Positions 33,123 through 41,615 of a stretch of 44,854 nucleotides of DNA are shown piece by piece. A model generated the notes under the pieces. It saw nothing but the letters and a program-made list of their open reading frames with translations, did no database searches and was not told the origin of the DNA. How positions within the stretch are numbered: position 1 is the stretch's first letter; each line of letters begins with the position of its first letter. The DNA comes from Pseudomonas violetae (GTDB lineage Bacteria > Pseudomonadota > Gammaproteobacteria > Pseudomonadales > Pseudomonadaceae): assembly GCF_023072615.1 (NCBI RefSeq), contig NZ_JAKNRW010000043.1:1-44854 (forward strand), read 5' to 3'. A program made the position numbers and the translations under genes.

Positions 33123-33314
33123 GTAACGCCTCCTGCCATGCACAATGAAGCCCTGCGCCTGATCCTCGGCGCGTGACAAATCCAGATACTGCGTTTCGTC
33201 AGAAAGACCTGTGAATATCGGGTCAAGGATGGCGCGAGGTTAGACAGTCGGCCGGTTTTTCACAATCAGATCCGGCTGAATTTGCGGTAGGAGTCACGGC
33301 GAAGGGGTGGACGG

Positions 33315-33343
33315 TGAGCCGAATAGCATTTCTATTCGGCTCA
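33315..33343. promoter_or_regulatory. Perfect 12-bp inverted repeat in the mag-xseB gap
   Basis: TGAGCCGAATAG-CATTT-CTATTCGGCTCA, exact arms, 193 bp upstream of magA. It is not of the REP type. No T tract follows on either strand, so an operator is as likely as a terminator. Confidence 0.45.
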
Positions 33344-33404
33344 TTCGTCTCAAGAGAACGCCACGAACGCCCCTATCCGGACAACTCAGCAGGAACCAAG
33401 GCCC

Positions 33405-33496
33405 GTGGCGAGGGAGCTTGCTCGCGCTCGAGTGCGCAACGCTCGCAGGATTTCGGCGCCGCCACGCAGCCCAGCGGGAGCAAGCTCCCTCGCCAC
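33405..33496. repeat. REP inverted pair (REPIN-like) D
   Basis: GTGGCGAGGGAGCTTGCTC (33405-33423) and its exact reverse complement (33478-33496), 54 bases apart. This is the GGGAGCTTGCTC variant of the family. Confidence 0.88.
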
Positions 33497-33542
33497 AGAG
33501 TGTGGTTGACCCTGGGAATGAGCCTTTGACGCCCCCGCTCAT

Positions 33543-33594
33543 TTGCCCATAACCCCCATGTCTGCTAGTGTCGCGCCGGTTTAACGTCAACCGG
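33543..33594 (+). promoter_or_regulatory. Possible promoter and leader dyad of xseB-ispA-dxs
   Basis: TTGCCC (33543-33548) and TAGTGT (33566-33571) with 17-base spacing, followed by CCGGTT-N7-AACCGG (33576-33594), a small dyad that ends 11 bases before the xseB ATG. The -10 is a weak match. Confidence 0.4.
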
Positions 33595-33605
33595 AAATAG
33601 CCGCC

Positions 33606-33848
33606 ATGGCCCGCAAAAAAGCTGCACTGGATTTCGAACAATCCCTCGCTGACCTGCAAACGCTGGTAGAGCGCCTGGAGAACGGCGAATTGTCGCTGGA
33701 AGACTCGCTGACGGCTTTCGAGCAGGGCATCGGGCTGACCCGCGATTGCCAGGCGGCGCTGGCCCAGGCCGAGCAAAAGGTTCAGGTGTTGCTTGAGCGC
33801 GATGGCGAACTCGCCGAGGAACCCTTCGACGCGGACCAGCCAGAATGA
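33606..33848 (+). CDS. xseB: XseB, exodeoxyribonuclease VII small subunit
   Basis: An 80-residue small subunit of exonuclease VII, which degrades single-stranded DNA with XseA (not in the window). The family core LDFEQSLADLQTLVERLENGELSLEDSLTAFEQGIGL is intact and largely coiled-coil; the tail is acidic. Overlaps ispA by four bases. The xseB-ispA-dxs order is widespread in gamma-proteobacteria. Confidence 0.96.
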   Translation: MARKKAALDFEQSLADLQTLVERLENGELSLEDSLTAFEQGIGLTRDCQAALAQAEQKVQVLLERDGELAEEPFDADQPE

Positions 33849-34732
33849 TTGCCGGGTATTCGGCAACCAGCCAGGCGCGGGTCAATGCTGCGCTGGAGAC
33901 CTTGTTTGTCGCCCCAGGCCCCGAGCTCGCACGGTTGTACGAAGCCATGCGCTACAGCGTGATGAACGGCGGCAAACGTGTTCGTCCATTGCTGGCCTAT
34001 GCCGCCTGCGAAGCCTTGGGCGGTCAGGTCGAACAGGCTAACGGCGCGGCCTGTGCGGTCGAATTGATCCACGCCTATTCCCTGGTGCACGACGATCTGC
34101 CGGCCATGGATGATGACGATTTGCGGCGCGGCCAGCCGACCACCCACAAAAAATTCGACGAAGCTTGCGCCATTCTCGCCGGCGACGGCTTGCAGAGCCT
34201 GGCGTTCAGCGCCCTGCTCGATCCGCAACTGAGCACCGCCGATGCTGACATTCGCCTGCAGATGGTAGGCACCCTGGCGTTGGCGGCAGGCCCGGCCGGT
34301 ATGGTGGGCGGCCAGGCCATCGATCTCGGCTCAGTCGGTTTGAAGCTTGATCAGAAGGCACTGGAGTACATGCATAGGCACAAGACCGGCGCGTTGATCG
34401 AGGCCAGCGTCAAGCTGGGCGCCCTGGCCAGCGGCCGTGCCGAAAAGGACGAACTGAAGTCCCTGCAGATTTATGCACGGGCCATCGGCCTGGCGTTCCA
34501 GGTGCAGGACGACATTCTTGACGTCGAAAGCGATACAGCCACCCTGGGCAAACGCCAGGGCGCCGATATTGCTCGCGACAAGCCGACCTACCCGGCCCTG
34601 CTCGGCCTCGACGCGGCCAAGGCATATGCTCTGGAACTGCGCGATCAGGCCCTGCTCTCCCTGCGACCGTTTGACGCGTCAGCGGAGCCGTTGCGCGACC
34701 TTGCCCGCTATATTGTCGAGCGCCGTAGCTGA
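33845..34732 (+). CDS. ispA: IspA, farnesyl diphosphate synthase
   Basis: A 295-residue short-chain polyprenyl synthase that joins isopentenyl diphosphate to dimethylallyl and geranyl diphosphate to make farnesyl diphosphate. The first Asp-rich motif starts at Asp83 (DDLPAMDDDDLRRG) and the second is DDILDVESD at 222-230, both intact. NGGKRVRPLLAYA (about 41-53) is the substrate-binding part. It is coupled to xseB (ATGA) and is followed by dxs after 92 bases. Confidence 0.95.
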   Translation: MIAGYSATSQARVNAALETLFVAPGPELARLYEAMRYSVMNGGKRVRPLLAYAACEALGGQVEQANGAACAVELIHAYSLVHDDLPAMDDDDLRRGQPTTHKKFDEACAILAGDGLQSLAFSALLDPQLSTADADIRLQMVGTLALAAGPAGMVGGQAIDLGSVGLKLDQKALEYMHRHKTGALIEASVKLGALASGRAEKDELKSLQIYARAIGLAFQVQDDILDVESDTATLGKRQGADIARDKPTYPALLGLDAAKAYALELRDQALLSLRPFDASAEPLRDLARYIVERRS

Positions 34733-34824
34733 CGGCGTATCCGCCAAGTTAAAACCAACGCGTGGGCAGGGGGCGATGCATCAGGTAAACTGCCGCATCT
34801 TTTATACCTATAACGATTCGCCTG

Positions 34825-36723
34825 ATGCCCACGACGTTTCATGAGATTCCCCGCAAGCGCCCGACCACGCCCCTGCTCGACCGTGCCAACACGCCGGACG
34901 GCCTGCGCCGGTTAGGCGAAGCCGAGCTGGAAACCCTGGCCGATGAGTTGCGCCTGGAATTGCTTTATACGGTCGGACAGACCGGTGGGCATTTCGGCGC
35001 CGGCCTGGGCGTCATCGAGCTGACCATCGCGTTGCATTACGTGTTCGACACTCCGGATGACCGGCTGGTGTGGGACGTGGGCCATCAGGCTTATCCGCAC
35101 AAGATTCTCACCGGCCGGCGCGAGCGTATGGCCACGCTGCGCCAGAAGGACGGCGTTGCCGCGTTCCCGCGTCGCTCTGAAAGCGAATACGACACCTTTG
35201 GCGTCGGCCACTCCAGCACCTCGATCAGTGCCGCGCTGGGCATGGCCATTGCCGCCCGCCTGCAGAACAGCGATCGCAAGGCGATCGCAGTGATCGGCGA
35301 CGGCGCACTGACCGCCGGTATGGCATTCGAAGCGTTGAACCACGCGCCGGAAGTGAACGCCGACATGCTGGTGATCCTCAACGACAACGACATGTCGATC
35401 TCGCGCAACGTCGGCGGGCTCTCGAATTACCTGGCGAAGATCCTGTCGAGCCGCACTTACGCGAGCATGCGTGAAGGCAGCAAGAAGGTCCTGTCGCGCC
35501 TGCCCGGCGCCTGGGAGATCGCTCGCCGCACTGAAGAATATGCCAAGGGCATGTTGGTCCCCGGTACGCTGTTCGAGGAATTGGGCTGGAATTACATCGG
35601 CCCGATCGATGGCCACGACCTGCCGACCCTGATCGCGACCCTGCGCAACATGCGCGACCTCAAGGGCCCGCAGTTCCTGCACGTGGTCACCAAGAAAGGC
35701 AAAGGCTTCGCTCCCGCAGAGGTCGATCCGATCGGCTATCACGCGATCACCAAGCTGGAACCCGTCGACGCGCCCGCCGCAGCCCCGAAGAAAGCCGGCG
35801 GACCGAAGTACTCCGGTGTGTTCGGCGAATGGCTGTGCGACATGGCCGCCGAAGACCCGCGCCTGGTTGGCATCACCCCGGCCATGAAGGAAGGCTCGGA
35901 CCTGGTGGCGTTCAGCGAGCGATTCCCGGAGCGCTACTTCGACGTGGCGATTGCCGAGCAACATGCCGTGACCCTGGCGGCTGGCATGGCGTGCGAAGGT
36001 TCCAAGCCGGTGGTGGCGATTTACTCGACCTTCCTGCAGCGGGGCTATGACCAGCTTGTGCATGATGTGGCAGTGCAGAACCTCGACGTGCTGTTCGCCA
36101 TCGACCGCGCCGGCCTGGTAGGCGAAGACGGTCCGACCCACGCTGGCAGCTTCGACCTGTCGTTCCTGCGCTGCATCCCCGGCATGCTGGTGATGACGCC
36201 AAGCGATGAAAACGAACTGCGCAAGATGCTCACTACCGGGCACCTGCACAACGGTCCGGCTGCGGTGCGCTATCCGCGCGGCAATGGTCCGAATGCAACC
36301 ATAGAAAAAACTCTCGAACCGATCGAAATCGGCAAGGGCATCGTTCGCCGCCAGGGCAGCACAGTCGCTTTGCTGGTGTTCGGCGTGCAACTGGCCGAAG
36401 CGCTGAAAGTCGCCGAGACGCTGGATGCGACCGTGGTCGACATGCGTTTCGTCAAACCGTTGGATGAAGCCCTGGTTCGTGAAATCGCCGGCAGCCACGA
36501 CTTGCTGGTGACCGTCGAGGAAAACGCGATCATGGGCGGCGCCGGTGGCGCGGTCAGCGAGTTCCTGGCCCGGGAGAATATCCTCAAGTCGATGCTGCAC
36601 CTGGGCTTGCCGGATATCTACGTCGAGCACGCCAAGCCAGCACAGATGCTGGCTGAGTGCGGTCTGGATGAAGCCGGGATCGAGGCGTCGATTCGCCGAC
36701 GCCTGCAATTGCTCAACATTTGA
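34825..36723 (+). CDS. dxs: Dxs, 1-deoxy-D-xylulose-5-phosphate synthase
   Basis: A 632-residue thiamin-diphosphate enzyme, first step of the MEP isoprenoid pathway. The cofactor motif is GDGALTAGM (158-166) to LNDND (Asn186-188). GHSSTSISAALGMA and the transketolase pyrimidine domain (about 318-480) with AIAEQHAVTLAAGMA, and GLVGEDGPTHAGSFDLSFLR, are family marks. Near-normal length (E. coli 620). The product route leads to farnesyl diphosphate made by the upstream ispA. Confidence 0.97.
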   Translation: MPTTFHEIPRKRPTTPLLDRANTPDGLRRLGEAELETLADELRLELLYTVGQTGGHFGAGLGVIELTIALHYVFDTPDDRLVWDVGHQAYPHKILTGRRERMATLRQKDGVAAFPRRSESEYDTFGVGHSSTSISAALGMAIAARLQNSDRKAIAVIGDGALTAGMAFEALNHAPEVNADMLVILNDNDMSISRNVGGLSNYLAKILSSRTYASMREGSKKVLSRLPGAWEIARRTEEYAKGMLVPGTLFEELGWNYIGPIDGHDLPTLIATLRNMRDLKGPQFLHVVTKKGKGFAPAEVDPIGYHAITKLEPVDAPAAAPKKAGGPKYSGVFGEWLCDMAAEDPRLVGITPAMKEGSDLVAFSERFPERYFDVAIAEQHAVTLAAGMACEGSKPVVAIYSTFLQRGYDQLVHDVAVQNLDVLFAIDRAGLVGEDGPTHAGSFDLSFLRCIPGMLVMTPSDENELRKMLTTGHLHNGPAAVRYPRGNGPNATIEKTLEPIEIGKGIVRRQGSTVALLVFGVQLAEALKVAETLDATVVDMRFVKPLDEALVREIAGSHDLLVTVEENAIMGGAGGAVSEFLARENILKSMLHLGLPDIYVEHAKPAQMLAECGLDEAGIEASIRRRLQLLNI

Positions 36724-36740
36724 ATAAATGCAAAACCCCT

Positions 36741-36829
36741 TGTGGGAGCGGGCTTGCTCGCGAATGCGCCGGATCAGTCAATTGAGAGTCGACTGACGCC
36801 CCGCATTCGCGAGCAAGCCCGCTCCCACA
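36741..36829. repeat. REP inverted pair (REPIN-like) E
   Basis: A 28-base element (36741-36768, starting TGTGGGAGCGGGCTTGCTCG) has an exact reverse complement at 36802-36829. It is the most perfect pair in the window and fills most of the space between dxs and the BtuB-like gene. Confidence 0.92.
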
Positions 36830-36866
36830 TTTGATTTATGTACACCTGAAACACCGACGGATGCCA

Positions 36867-38750
36867 ATGAAACTCGCCCCTCTCGCCCTGACGCTGACCC
36901 TCCTGCCATCCGGCTCACTGCTGGCCGACACTTTCGAACGCGACCAGGCCCTCAAGCTCCCCGACGTGCTGATCAGCGCCAACCGTCAGGTCGAAGCCCG
37001 CAACGACAGTAGCGCCGCCAATACCGTGTTCACCCGCGAAGACATCGACCGCCTGCAACCGGCCAGTGTCACTGACCTGCTACGTCGCGTGCCAGGCGTG
37101 CAGGTCGGACAAGCCGGCGGGCGCGGCAGTCTGCCGGGGATTTATATTCGAGGCACCAAGTCGGCGCAAAGCCTGGTGCTGGTCGATGGCCAGCGTATCG
37201 GCAACTCGACGTCCGGCGACAGCAACCTGCAGCACATCAACATCGAGCAGGTTGAGCGAGTGGAAGTATTGCGTGGCTCCCGGTCGGTGATATATGGCAG
37301 TGATGCGATTGGTGGGGTGATCCAGATTTTCACCCGCCGCGGCGGCGAACAGGGCCTGCAGCCCCGCCTGCATGCCGGTTTTGGCAGTAATCAGACCTGG
37401 GAACGCAGCCTTGGCTTGTCTGGCGGTAACGAGAAAACCCGCTTCAACCTCGGGGCCAGTCTCGATGAAACCGCCGGAATCGATCGCACCCACGAGTCGT
37501 ACCCCAGCGATGGCGATCACGATGAGTACCGCAACAAGTCGGTCAGCATGAGCCTCAGCCATGCGCTGACTGATGACGTCGAAGTCGGCGCCAACCTGCT
37601 GGATAACCGCGGCAAAAGCGCGTTTGACAATCCGTTCGGCCGTTTCGACATGGACACCTTCGAATCAGTCCAGCAGCAGCCCTACAGCGATTTCACCGTG
37701 AGCAGCGTCAGCAGTTACTTTGATGCGAAGGTCAACGACGCCTGGAAAACCCGGCTCGAACTGGGTCACAGCGAGAACCGTGAGAAGACGCTCGACAAGC
37801 TCAGTGATGAGCGCAGCGTTTTCAACACCTACCGCGATTCGCTGAATTGGCAGAACGACCTGACGCTCAACGCCCGCAACAGCCTGATCCTCGGTGGCGA
37901 CTGGTACGAAGACCGGATCAACAGCAGCACACCTTTTGACGAGGACAGTCGCTGGAACCGCGCCGCGTTCATTCAACATCGCTACCAGGCGGATAGTTTC
38001 TCCACAGAACTGGGCTTGCGCCGGGACCAGAACCAGCAGTTTGGCGGCCAGAACAGCTGGAGCGGCACCTTCACCCTGCCGCTGAACCCGGACAACGACC
38101 TGTTGCTGAGCTACAGCGAAGGTTTCCGCGCACCGACCTTCAACGACCTGTACTACCCGGATTTCAGTAACCCCGACCTCAAGCCGGAAACCTCGAAGAG
38201 CTACGAGCTGCAATGGCGCAGCCAGTTGAGCGAAACCAGCCGTCTGGAGGCATCGTTGTATCGCACCGACCTGGAAGACGCGATCATCTTCGGGAGCAAT
38301 TCACGCCCGCAGAACGTCGCATCGGCGCGGATCAACGGGTTCGAGGCCGCGTTGAAACAGGAACTGTTCGGCTGGCAAGGCAATCTGGGCGTAGCAATCA
38401 TCGACCCGCAGGATCGCGACACCGGTCATACCCTGGCGCGCCGCGCTCGACGCACCCTGAGCCTGGACCTGGACCGGCAGTTCGATCGCCTGGGAGTCGG
38501 CGCCAGCTGGCAGGCGGTGAGCAGCAGTTATGACGACGAGACCAATCTGCAACCGCTTGGCGGTTATGCGCTGCTGGGGTTACGCAGCAGCTGGGAACTG
38601 AATCGCGAGGTCAAGCTTGAGCTGAAGGTGGATAACCTGTTGGACAAGGGTTATAGCCGGGCGCTGTACAGCCATGACGGCAGCCAATATGGGTATCGCG
38701 AGGAAGGTCGGGCGTGGATGTTCGGGGTGAGCTGGACGCCTGAGCTCTGA
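36867..38750 (+). CDS. btuB: BtuB-like TonB-dependent receptor (vitamin B12)
   Basis: A 627-residue outer-membrane beta-barrel with a signal peptide (KLAPLALTLTLLPSGSLLA) and a TonB-box-like stretch DVLISA near the mature N-terminus. The plug domain includes LLRRVPGVQVGQAGGRGSLPGIYIRGTKSAQSLVLVDG and VERVEVLRGSRSVIYGSDAIGGVIQIFT, close to BtuB. The C-terminus ends YREEGRAWMFGVSWTPEL. A convergent neighbour is a BtuF-like protein, supporting cobalamin as ligand. The ATG at 36867 was chosen because of ACGGA six bases upstream; ATGs at 36831 and 36861 are alternatives. Only 37 bases separate it from the REP pair, leaving no room for a cobalamin riboswitch. Confidence 0.85.
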   Translation: MKLAPLALTLTLLPSGSLLADTFERDQALKLPDVLISANRQVEARNDSSAANTVFTREDIDRLQPASVTDLLRRVPGVQVGQAGGRGSLPGIYIRGTKSAQSLVLVDGQRIGNSTSGDSNLQHINIEQVERVEVLRGSRSVIYGSDAIGGVIQIFTRRGGEQGLQPRLHAGFGSNQTWERSLGLSGGNEKTRFNLGASLDETAGIDRTHESYPSDGDHDEYRNKSVSMSLSHALTDDVEVGANLLDNRGKSAFDNPFGRFDMDTFESVQQQPYSDFTVSSVSSYFDAKVNDAWKTRLELGHSENREKTLDKLSDERSVFNTYRDSLNWQNDLTLNARNSLILGGDWYEDRINSSTPFDEDSRWNRAAFIQHRYQADSFSTELGLRRDQNQQFGGQNSWSGTFTLPLNPDNDLLLSYSEGFRAPTFNDLYYPDFSNPDLKPETSKSYELQWRSQLSETSRLEASLYRTDLEDAIIFGSNSRPQNVASARINGFEAALKQELFGWQGNLGVAIIDPQDRDTGHTLARRARRTLSLDLDRQFDRLGVGASWQAVSSSYDDETNLQPLGGYALLGLRSSWELNREVKLELKVDNLLDKGYSRALYSHDGSQYGYREEGRAWMFGVSWTPEL

Positions 38751-38792
38751 TCCAACGGTGCCTGGGCTTGCCCACGATGCAGGCGACGCAGT

Positions 38793-39593
38793 TTAGCGGT
38801 CGGGCGCAATCAGCCGACACAATGCGGCCGTCGCCTCGATCATCTGTCCGCTTGGCCGCTCCAGTCCCTTATCCGCCACCCTCAACAACCGCCCTTGCGC
38901 CACTGCCGCTACCTGGGGCCAGGCCTTCCATGCCTCAAGCTGTGCCTGGTCACCGGCTAAAATCACCTCGGGATTGCGCTGCAGCACCGCCTCCACGCTC
39001 ACCTGCGGCGCCGGCAGCTGCAGGTCGGAAAACACATTGCGCGCCCCACACACTTCAAGTGCATCACTGATGATCTGCCCGCCACCGACGGTATACAGCG
39101 GTCGATCCCAGACCTGATAAAACACCCGCAATGGTTCATCCCTTCGGTACCGCTGGCGCAGTTCAGCCAGGCGCTCGCGCAGACTTGCAGCCAATGCCAC
39201 GCCCCGTTCCGGTCGCCCGAGTTGCCGGGCTATCGCCTCGATCTGCGCCGCGAGTTGTTGCAGGTCATGAGGCTCGGCAACGTAGGTGGGGATATTCAGG
39301 CGTTTGAGCTGTTCACGCTGGGCCGGGCCGACGCTGCCGGGCCACAGCAACAGTAAATCGGGCTTGAGGCTGAGCAGGCGCTCCATGTCCAACTGGCCGT
39401 AGCGGCCGACTGATGCCAGATGATTCAGCGCCGCCGGACGCTCGCCGGCATCCAGCACGCCCACCAGGAGATCTGCAGAATTCAATTCAACGACGATTTC
39501 AGTCAGGGACGGCGCCAGGCTGACCACCCGCTCGACCGCTGCAGCGTTGCCGCTCACGGCCAGCAGCAACACCGCCAGCCAATAACGCAACAT
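38793..39593 (-). CDS. btuF: BtuF-like periplasmic cobalamin-binding protein
   Basis: A 266-residue periplasmic-binding protein (class III, helical backbone type). Signal peptide MLRYWLAVLLLAVSGNAAA, then VERVVSLAPSLTEIVVELNSADLLVGVLD and LKPDLLLLWPGSVG, as in BtuF. It would pass B12 to an ABC importer (BtuCD), not present here. Overlaps the stop of the upstream membrane-protein gene by one base (TGATG), so it is the end of the ribA transcript. Convergent with the BtuB-like gene, 42 bases apart. Confidence 0.88.
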   Translation of the reverse strand: MLRYWLAVLLLAVSGNAAAVERVVSLAPSLTEIVVELNSADLLVGVLDAGERPAALNHLASVGRYGQLDMERLLSLKPDLLLLWPGSVGPAQREQLKRLNIPTYVAEPHDLQQLAAQIEAIARQLGRPERGVALAASLRERLAELRQRYRRDEPLRVFYQVWDRPLYTVGGGQIISDALEVCGARNVFSDLQLPAPQVSVEAVLQRNPEVILAGDQAQLEAWKAWPQVAAVAQGRLLRVADKGLERPSGQMIEATAALCRLIAPDR

Positions 39594-40012
39594 CAGCCGA
39601 GCTGACGCGGGATACGGTAAAGGTAGAACAGCACTGCGGTCGACAGCGCCAGCAGGAACAACGGCACCGCTTCAAGACCGACAAATACCGCCAGGGCACC
39701 GATCCAGGCAGGCAAACCGGCGACCAGGAGCGCCGTGCGGCGTTTGGCGGCCAGGCTAATCCAGGCGACGGGCTCTTCAGGGGTATCGAGGGCTTTTTGC
39801 GTGGCAATCAACCCATGCTTGTAGGCGCCAAAGAATTTCAGGCTGACAAACATCGACGCGACCCCGGCAATGAACAAAGGCATCGCCAGCACAGGCAGGA
39901 TCGGCTCGCTATCGCCGAATAAGCCGTTGATCACAAAAAGCGGCGCCAGTGCCAGCGCCAGGTATTGCCACCAGTTGACGGAAAGTCGCCGCCGCACCTG
40001 ACCTCGGGTCAC
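39593..40012 (-). CDS. Small membrane protein of unknown function
   Basis: A 139-residue protein with about four membrane segments (for example YLALALAPLFVINGLF, ILPVLAMPLFIAGVASMFVSL, LLVAGLPAWIGALAVFVGL, VPLFLLALSTAVLFYLY). It begins with a basic MTRGQVRRRLS. I recognise no motif. It starts with a GTG at 40012 that overlaps the ribA stop (GTGA) and touches btuF downstream, so all three are coupled. Automatic annotation as a transporter would not be supported. Confidence 0.8.
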   Translation of the reverse strand: MTRGQVRRRLSVNWWQYLALALAPLFVINGLFGDSEPILPVLAMPLFIAGVASMFVSLKFFGAYKHGLIATQKALDTPEEPVAWISLAAKRRTALLVAGLPAWIGALAVFVGLEAVPLFLLALSTAVLFYLYRIPRQLG

Positions 40013-40626
40013 GCCCGACCTACCTCGCCCTGATGCTCATTGCCCATCATGTGGTCGAGCTTGCTGGCCTTGGTGGCCAGGTACAGTTTGTTGTGCGGGT
40101 TGTGCCCGGTGTGCAACGGCACGCGCTCGGCGACCACGATACCCATATCGGTCAAGGCTTTGACCTTGCGCGGGTTGTTAGTCATCAGGCGCAGGGAGTT
40201 CACTCCCAGATGTTCGAGCATCGGCAGGCACATGGCGTAGTCACGCTGGTCAGCGGCGAAGCCCAGGCGCTCGTTGGCTTCGACGGTATCGGCACCACCG
40301 TCCTGCAATTCATAGGCACGGATCTTGTTCAGCAGGCCGATGCCGCGACCTTCCTGACGCAAGTACAGCAACACGCCACGGCCTTCACGGGCAATGGCCT
40401 GCAAGGCGGCCTCAAGCTGCGAACCACAGTCGCAGCGTTGACTGAACAAGGCATCGCCGGTCAGGCATTCGGAGTGCAAGCGACCGAGTACCGGGGCACC
40501 GTCATCGAACTCACCCAGGCTCAGGACGACGTGCTCGCGCCCGTTCTCTTCGTCGAGAAAGCCGTGCATGGTGAATTGCGCAAAAGGCGTTGGCAGCTTG
40601 GAAGCGGCGACAAAAACGACAGGCAC
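40009..40626 (-). CDS. ribA: RibA, GTP cyclohydrolase II
   Basis: A 205-residue enzyme opening the riboflavin pathway from GTP. The three zinc cysteines Cys54, Cys65, Cys67 (HSECLTGDALFSQRCDCGSQL) and the catalytic region LRQEGRGIGLLNKIRAYELQD are intact. The start is a GTG at 40626 with AGGAG seven bases before it. It stands apart from the other rib genes, and supplies the activity that the fused RibBA at the right edge seems to have lost. Confidence 0.96.
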   Translation of the reverse strand: MPVVFVAASKLPTPFAQFTMHGFLDEENGREHVVLSLGEFDDGAPVLGRLHSECLTGDALFSQRCDCGSQLEAALQAIAREGRGVLLYLRQEGRGIGLLNKIRAYELQDGGADTVEANERLGFAADQRDYAMCLPMLEHLGVNSLRLMTNNPRKVKALTDMGIVVAERVPLHTGHNPHNKLYLATKASKLDHMMGNEHQGEVGRA

Positions 40627-40756
40627 CGGTGTGCTCCTGTTCTATAGGTACTGGAGATTCGCAGACGCGGCATTGTAACAGCAGGTTCCAGCAGACGCTC
40701 AGGCTGAATTATGGGGCATAACGATCAAAAAGTTTGATCTCAGGCCTCCATCACCG

Positions 40757-40846
40757 CTGTGGGAGCGAGCCTGCTCGCGATGGCGCAGTACCAGTCGACA
40801 TCAAATGACAGTTATACCGCTATCGCGAGCAGGCTCGCTTCCACAG
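40757..40846. repeat. REP inverted pair (REPIN-like) F
   Basis: CTGTGGGAGCGAGCCTGCTC (40757-40776, continuing to 40785) is matched by a near-exact inverse at 40819-40846. It lies between the solute-binding-protein gene and ribA, probably ending the former's transcript. Confidence 0.88.
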
Positions 40847-40856
40847 TGATCTGTGT

Positions 40857-41591
40857 TTAATTTGAGGCAAATGGATACGGCTGTTTCCACTTGGCGAAAA
40901 TCGGCTTCAACTGCCCGCTCTTCACCAACACGTCCATGCGCTGATCGAACAACGCCATCAAGCCGCGAGCCTTGGGGTTGTCGGCAAAGCACAGGTACAA
41001 CGGCAGCTCCGCGACATGGGTGCGGCGAAACTGCGAGGGATCCTTGGCCCGACTGACCAGGTAATCCACCTCGGTCAGGGCATCGATGTAGTAGTCGGCG
41101 CGATTGTGGATCAGCATCGACAGGATGCCAGTGCGCCGAATCACTTCGTTGTAGTGGCGGACATTGGGCAGATAGAGTTGATATTGGTAGCCACGCACCC
41201 AGGCCAGCCGGTAGCTGCCCAGGGTATCGAGGGTGGGGGCAGGATTGCTTGCCAGCCCCAAGGCATAGACGTGATCTGTGTCGTAATTCCACTTTGGATA
41301 AAGCAGATCGCTGACCTCATCACGATAGCCGCCGACACAGGCATCCACTTCATCGCGCTGGGCCAAGCCGATGGAGCGAGTATAGGGTTCGGTACGGATG
41401 TCGAGCTTGACGCCTGCGGGCTCGAACACTGCGCGCAGGACATCCCAGGCCAGGCCATGACCATCGGCAGCGGTGTAGTCTTCCCACTCTTCGCTGGCCA
41501 GGTGAATGACGGAAGGCGGCGTCAGGTCACTCGCCGGCACCCAAGAGCACAGCATCGCCAAAATCATCACCGCCAAACCGCGCAGAGCCAT
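40857..41591 (-). CDS. Orphan periplasmic solute-binding protein (SBP_bac_3-like)
   Basis: A 244-residue exported protein with signal peptide MALRGLAVMILAMLCSWVPA. The following text (IHLASEEWEDYTAADGHGLAWDVLRAVFEPAGVKLDIRTEPYTRSIGLAQRDEVDACVGG) is typical of amino-acid-type binding proteins or the periplasmic sensors derived from them. No permease or ATPase gene lies near. It follows pgpA by 24 bases on the same strand. The ligand is unknown. Confidence 0.82.
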   Translation of the reverse strand: MALRGLAVMILAMLCSWVPASDLTPPSVIHLASEEWEDYTAADGHGLAWDVLRAVFEPAGVKLDIRTEPYTRSIGLAQRDEVDACVGGYRDEVSDLLYPKWNYDTDHVYALGLASNPAPTLDTLGSYRLAWVRGYQYQLYLPNVRHYNEVIRRTGILSMLIHNRADYYIDALTEVDYLVSRAKDPSQFRRTHVAELPLYLCFADNPKARGLMALFDQRMDVLVKSGQLKPIFAKWKQPYPFASN

Positions 41592-41615
41592 TCCCTGCCC
41601 CCCCTGATCAGTCCC

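Larger units (their letters stand above)
33123..33605. other. Intergenic region between mag operon and xseB
   Basis: A 483-bp divergent gap. It holds a perfect 12-bp palindrome, a REP inverted pair, and near the right end the presumed xseB promoter and a small leader dyad. Open frames across it are shadows of the repeats. I could not place a convincing promoter for magA. Confidence 0.7.

Noticed and set aside
33307..33552. 81-codon frame in the mag-xseB gap
   Set aside because: Most of it is translated REP pair and palindrome DNA; no binding site and no protein-like features.
34912..36708. 598-codon minus-strand frame opposite dxs
   Set aside because: Antisense shadow; dxs carries all expected catalytic motifs in the other strand.
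36724..36866. Cobalamin riboswitch before the BtuB-like gene
   Set aside because: The space is taken up by a REP pair; no B12-box-like sequence was seen.
40627..40740. FMN riboswitch before ribA
   Set aside because: The free stretch between the REP pair and the gene is about 110 bases and shows no conserved FMN-element pattern.
2241..40846. CRISPR array made of the repeated palindromes
   Set aside because: The repeats are inverted pairs scattered kilobases apart, not direct repeats with regular spacers.
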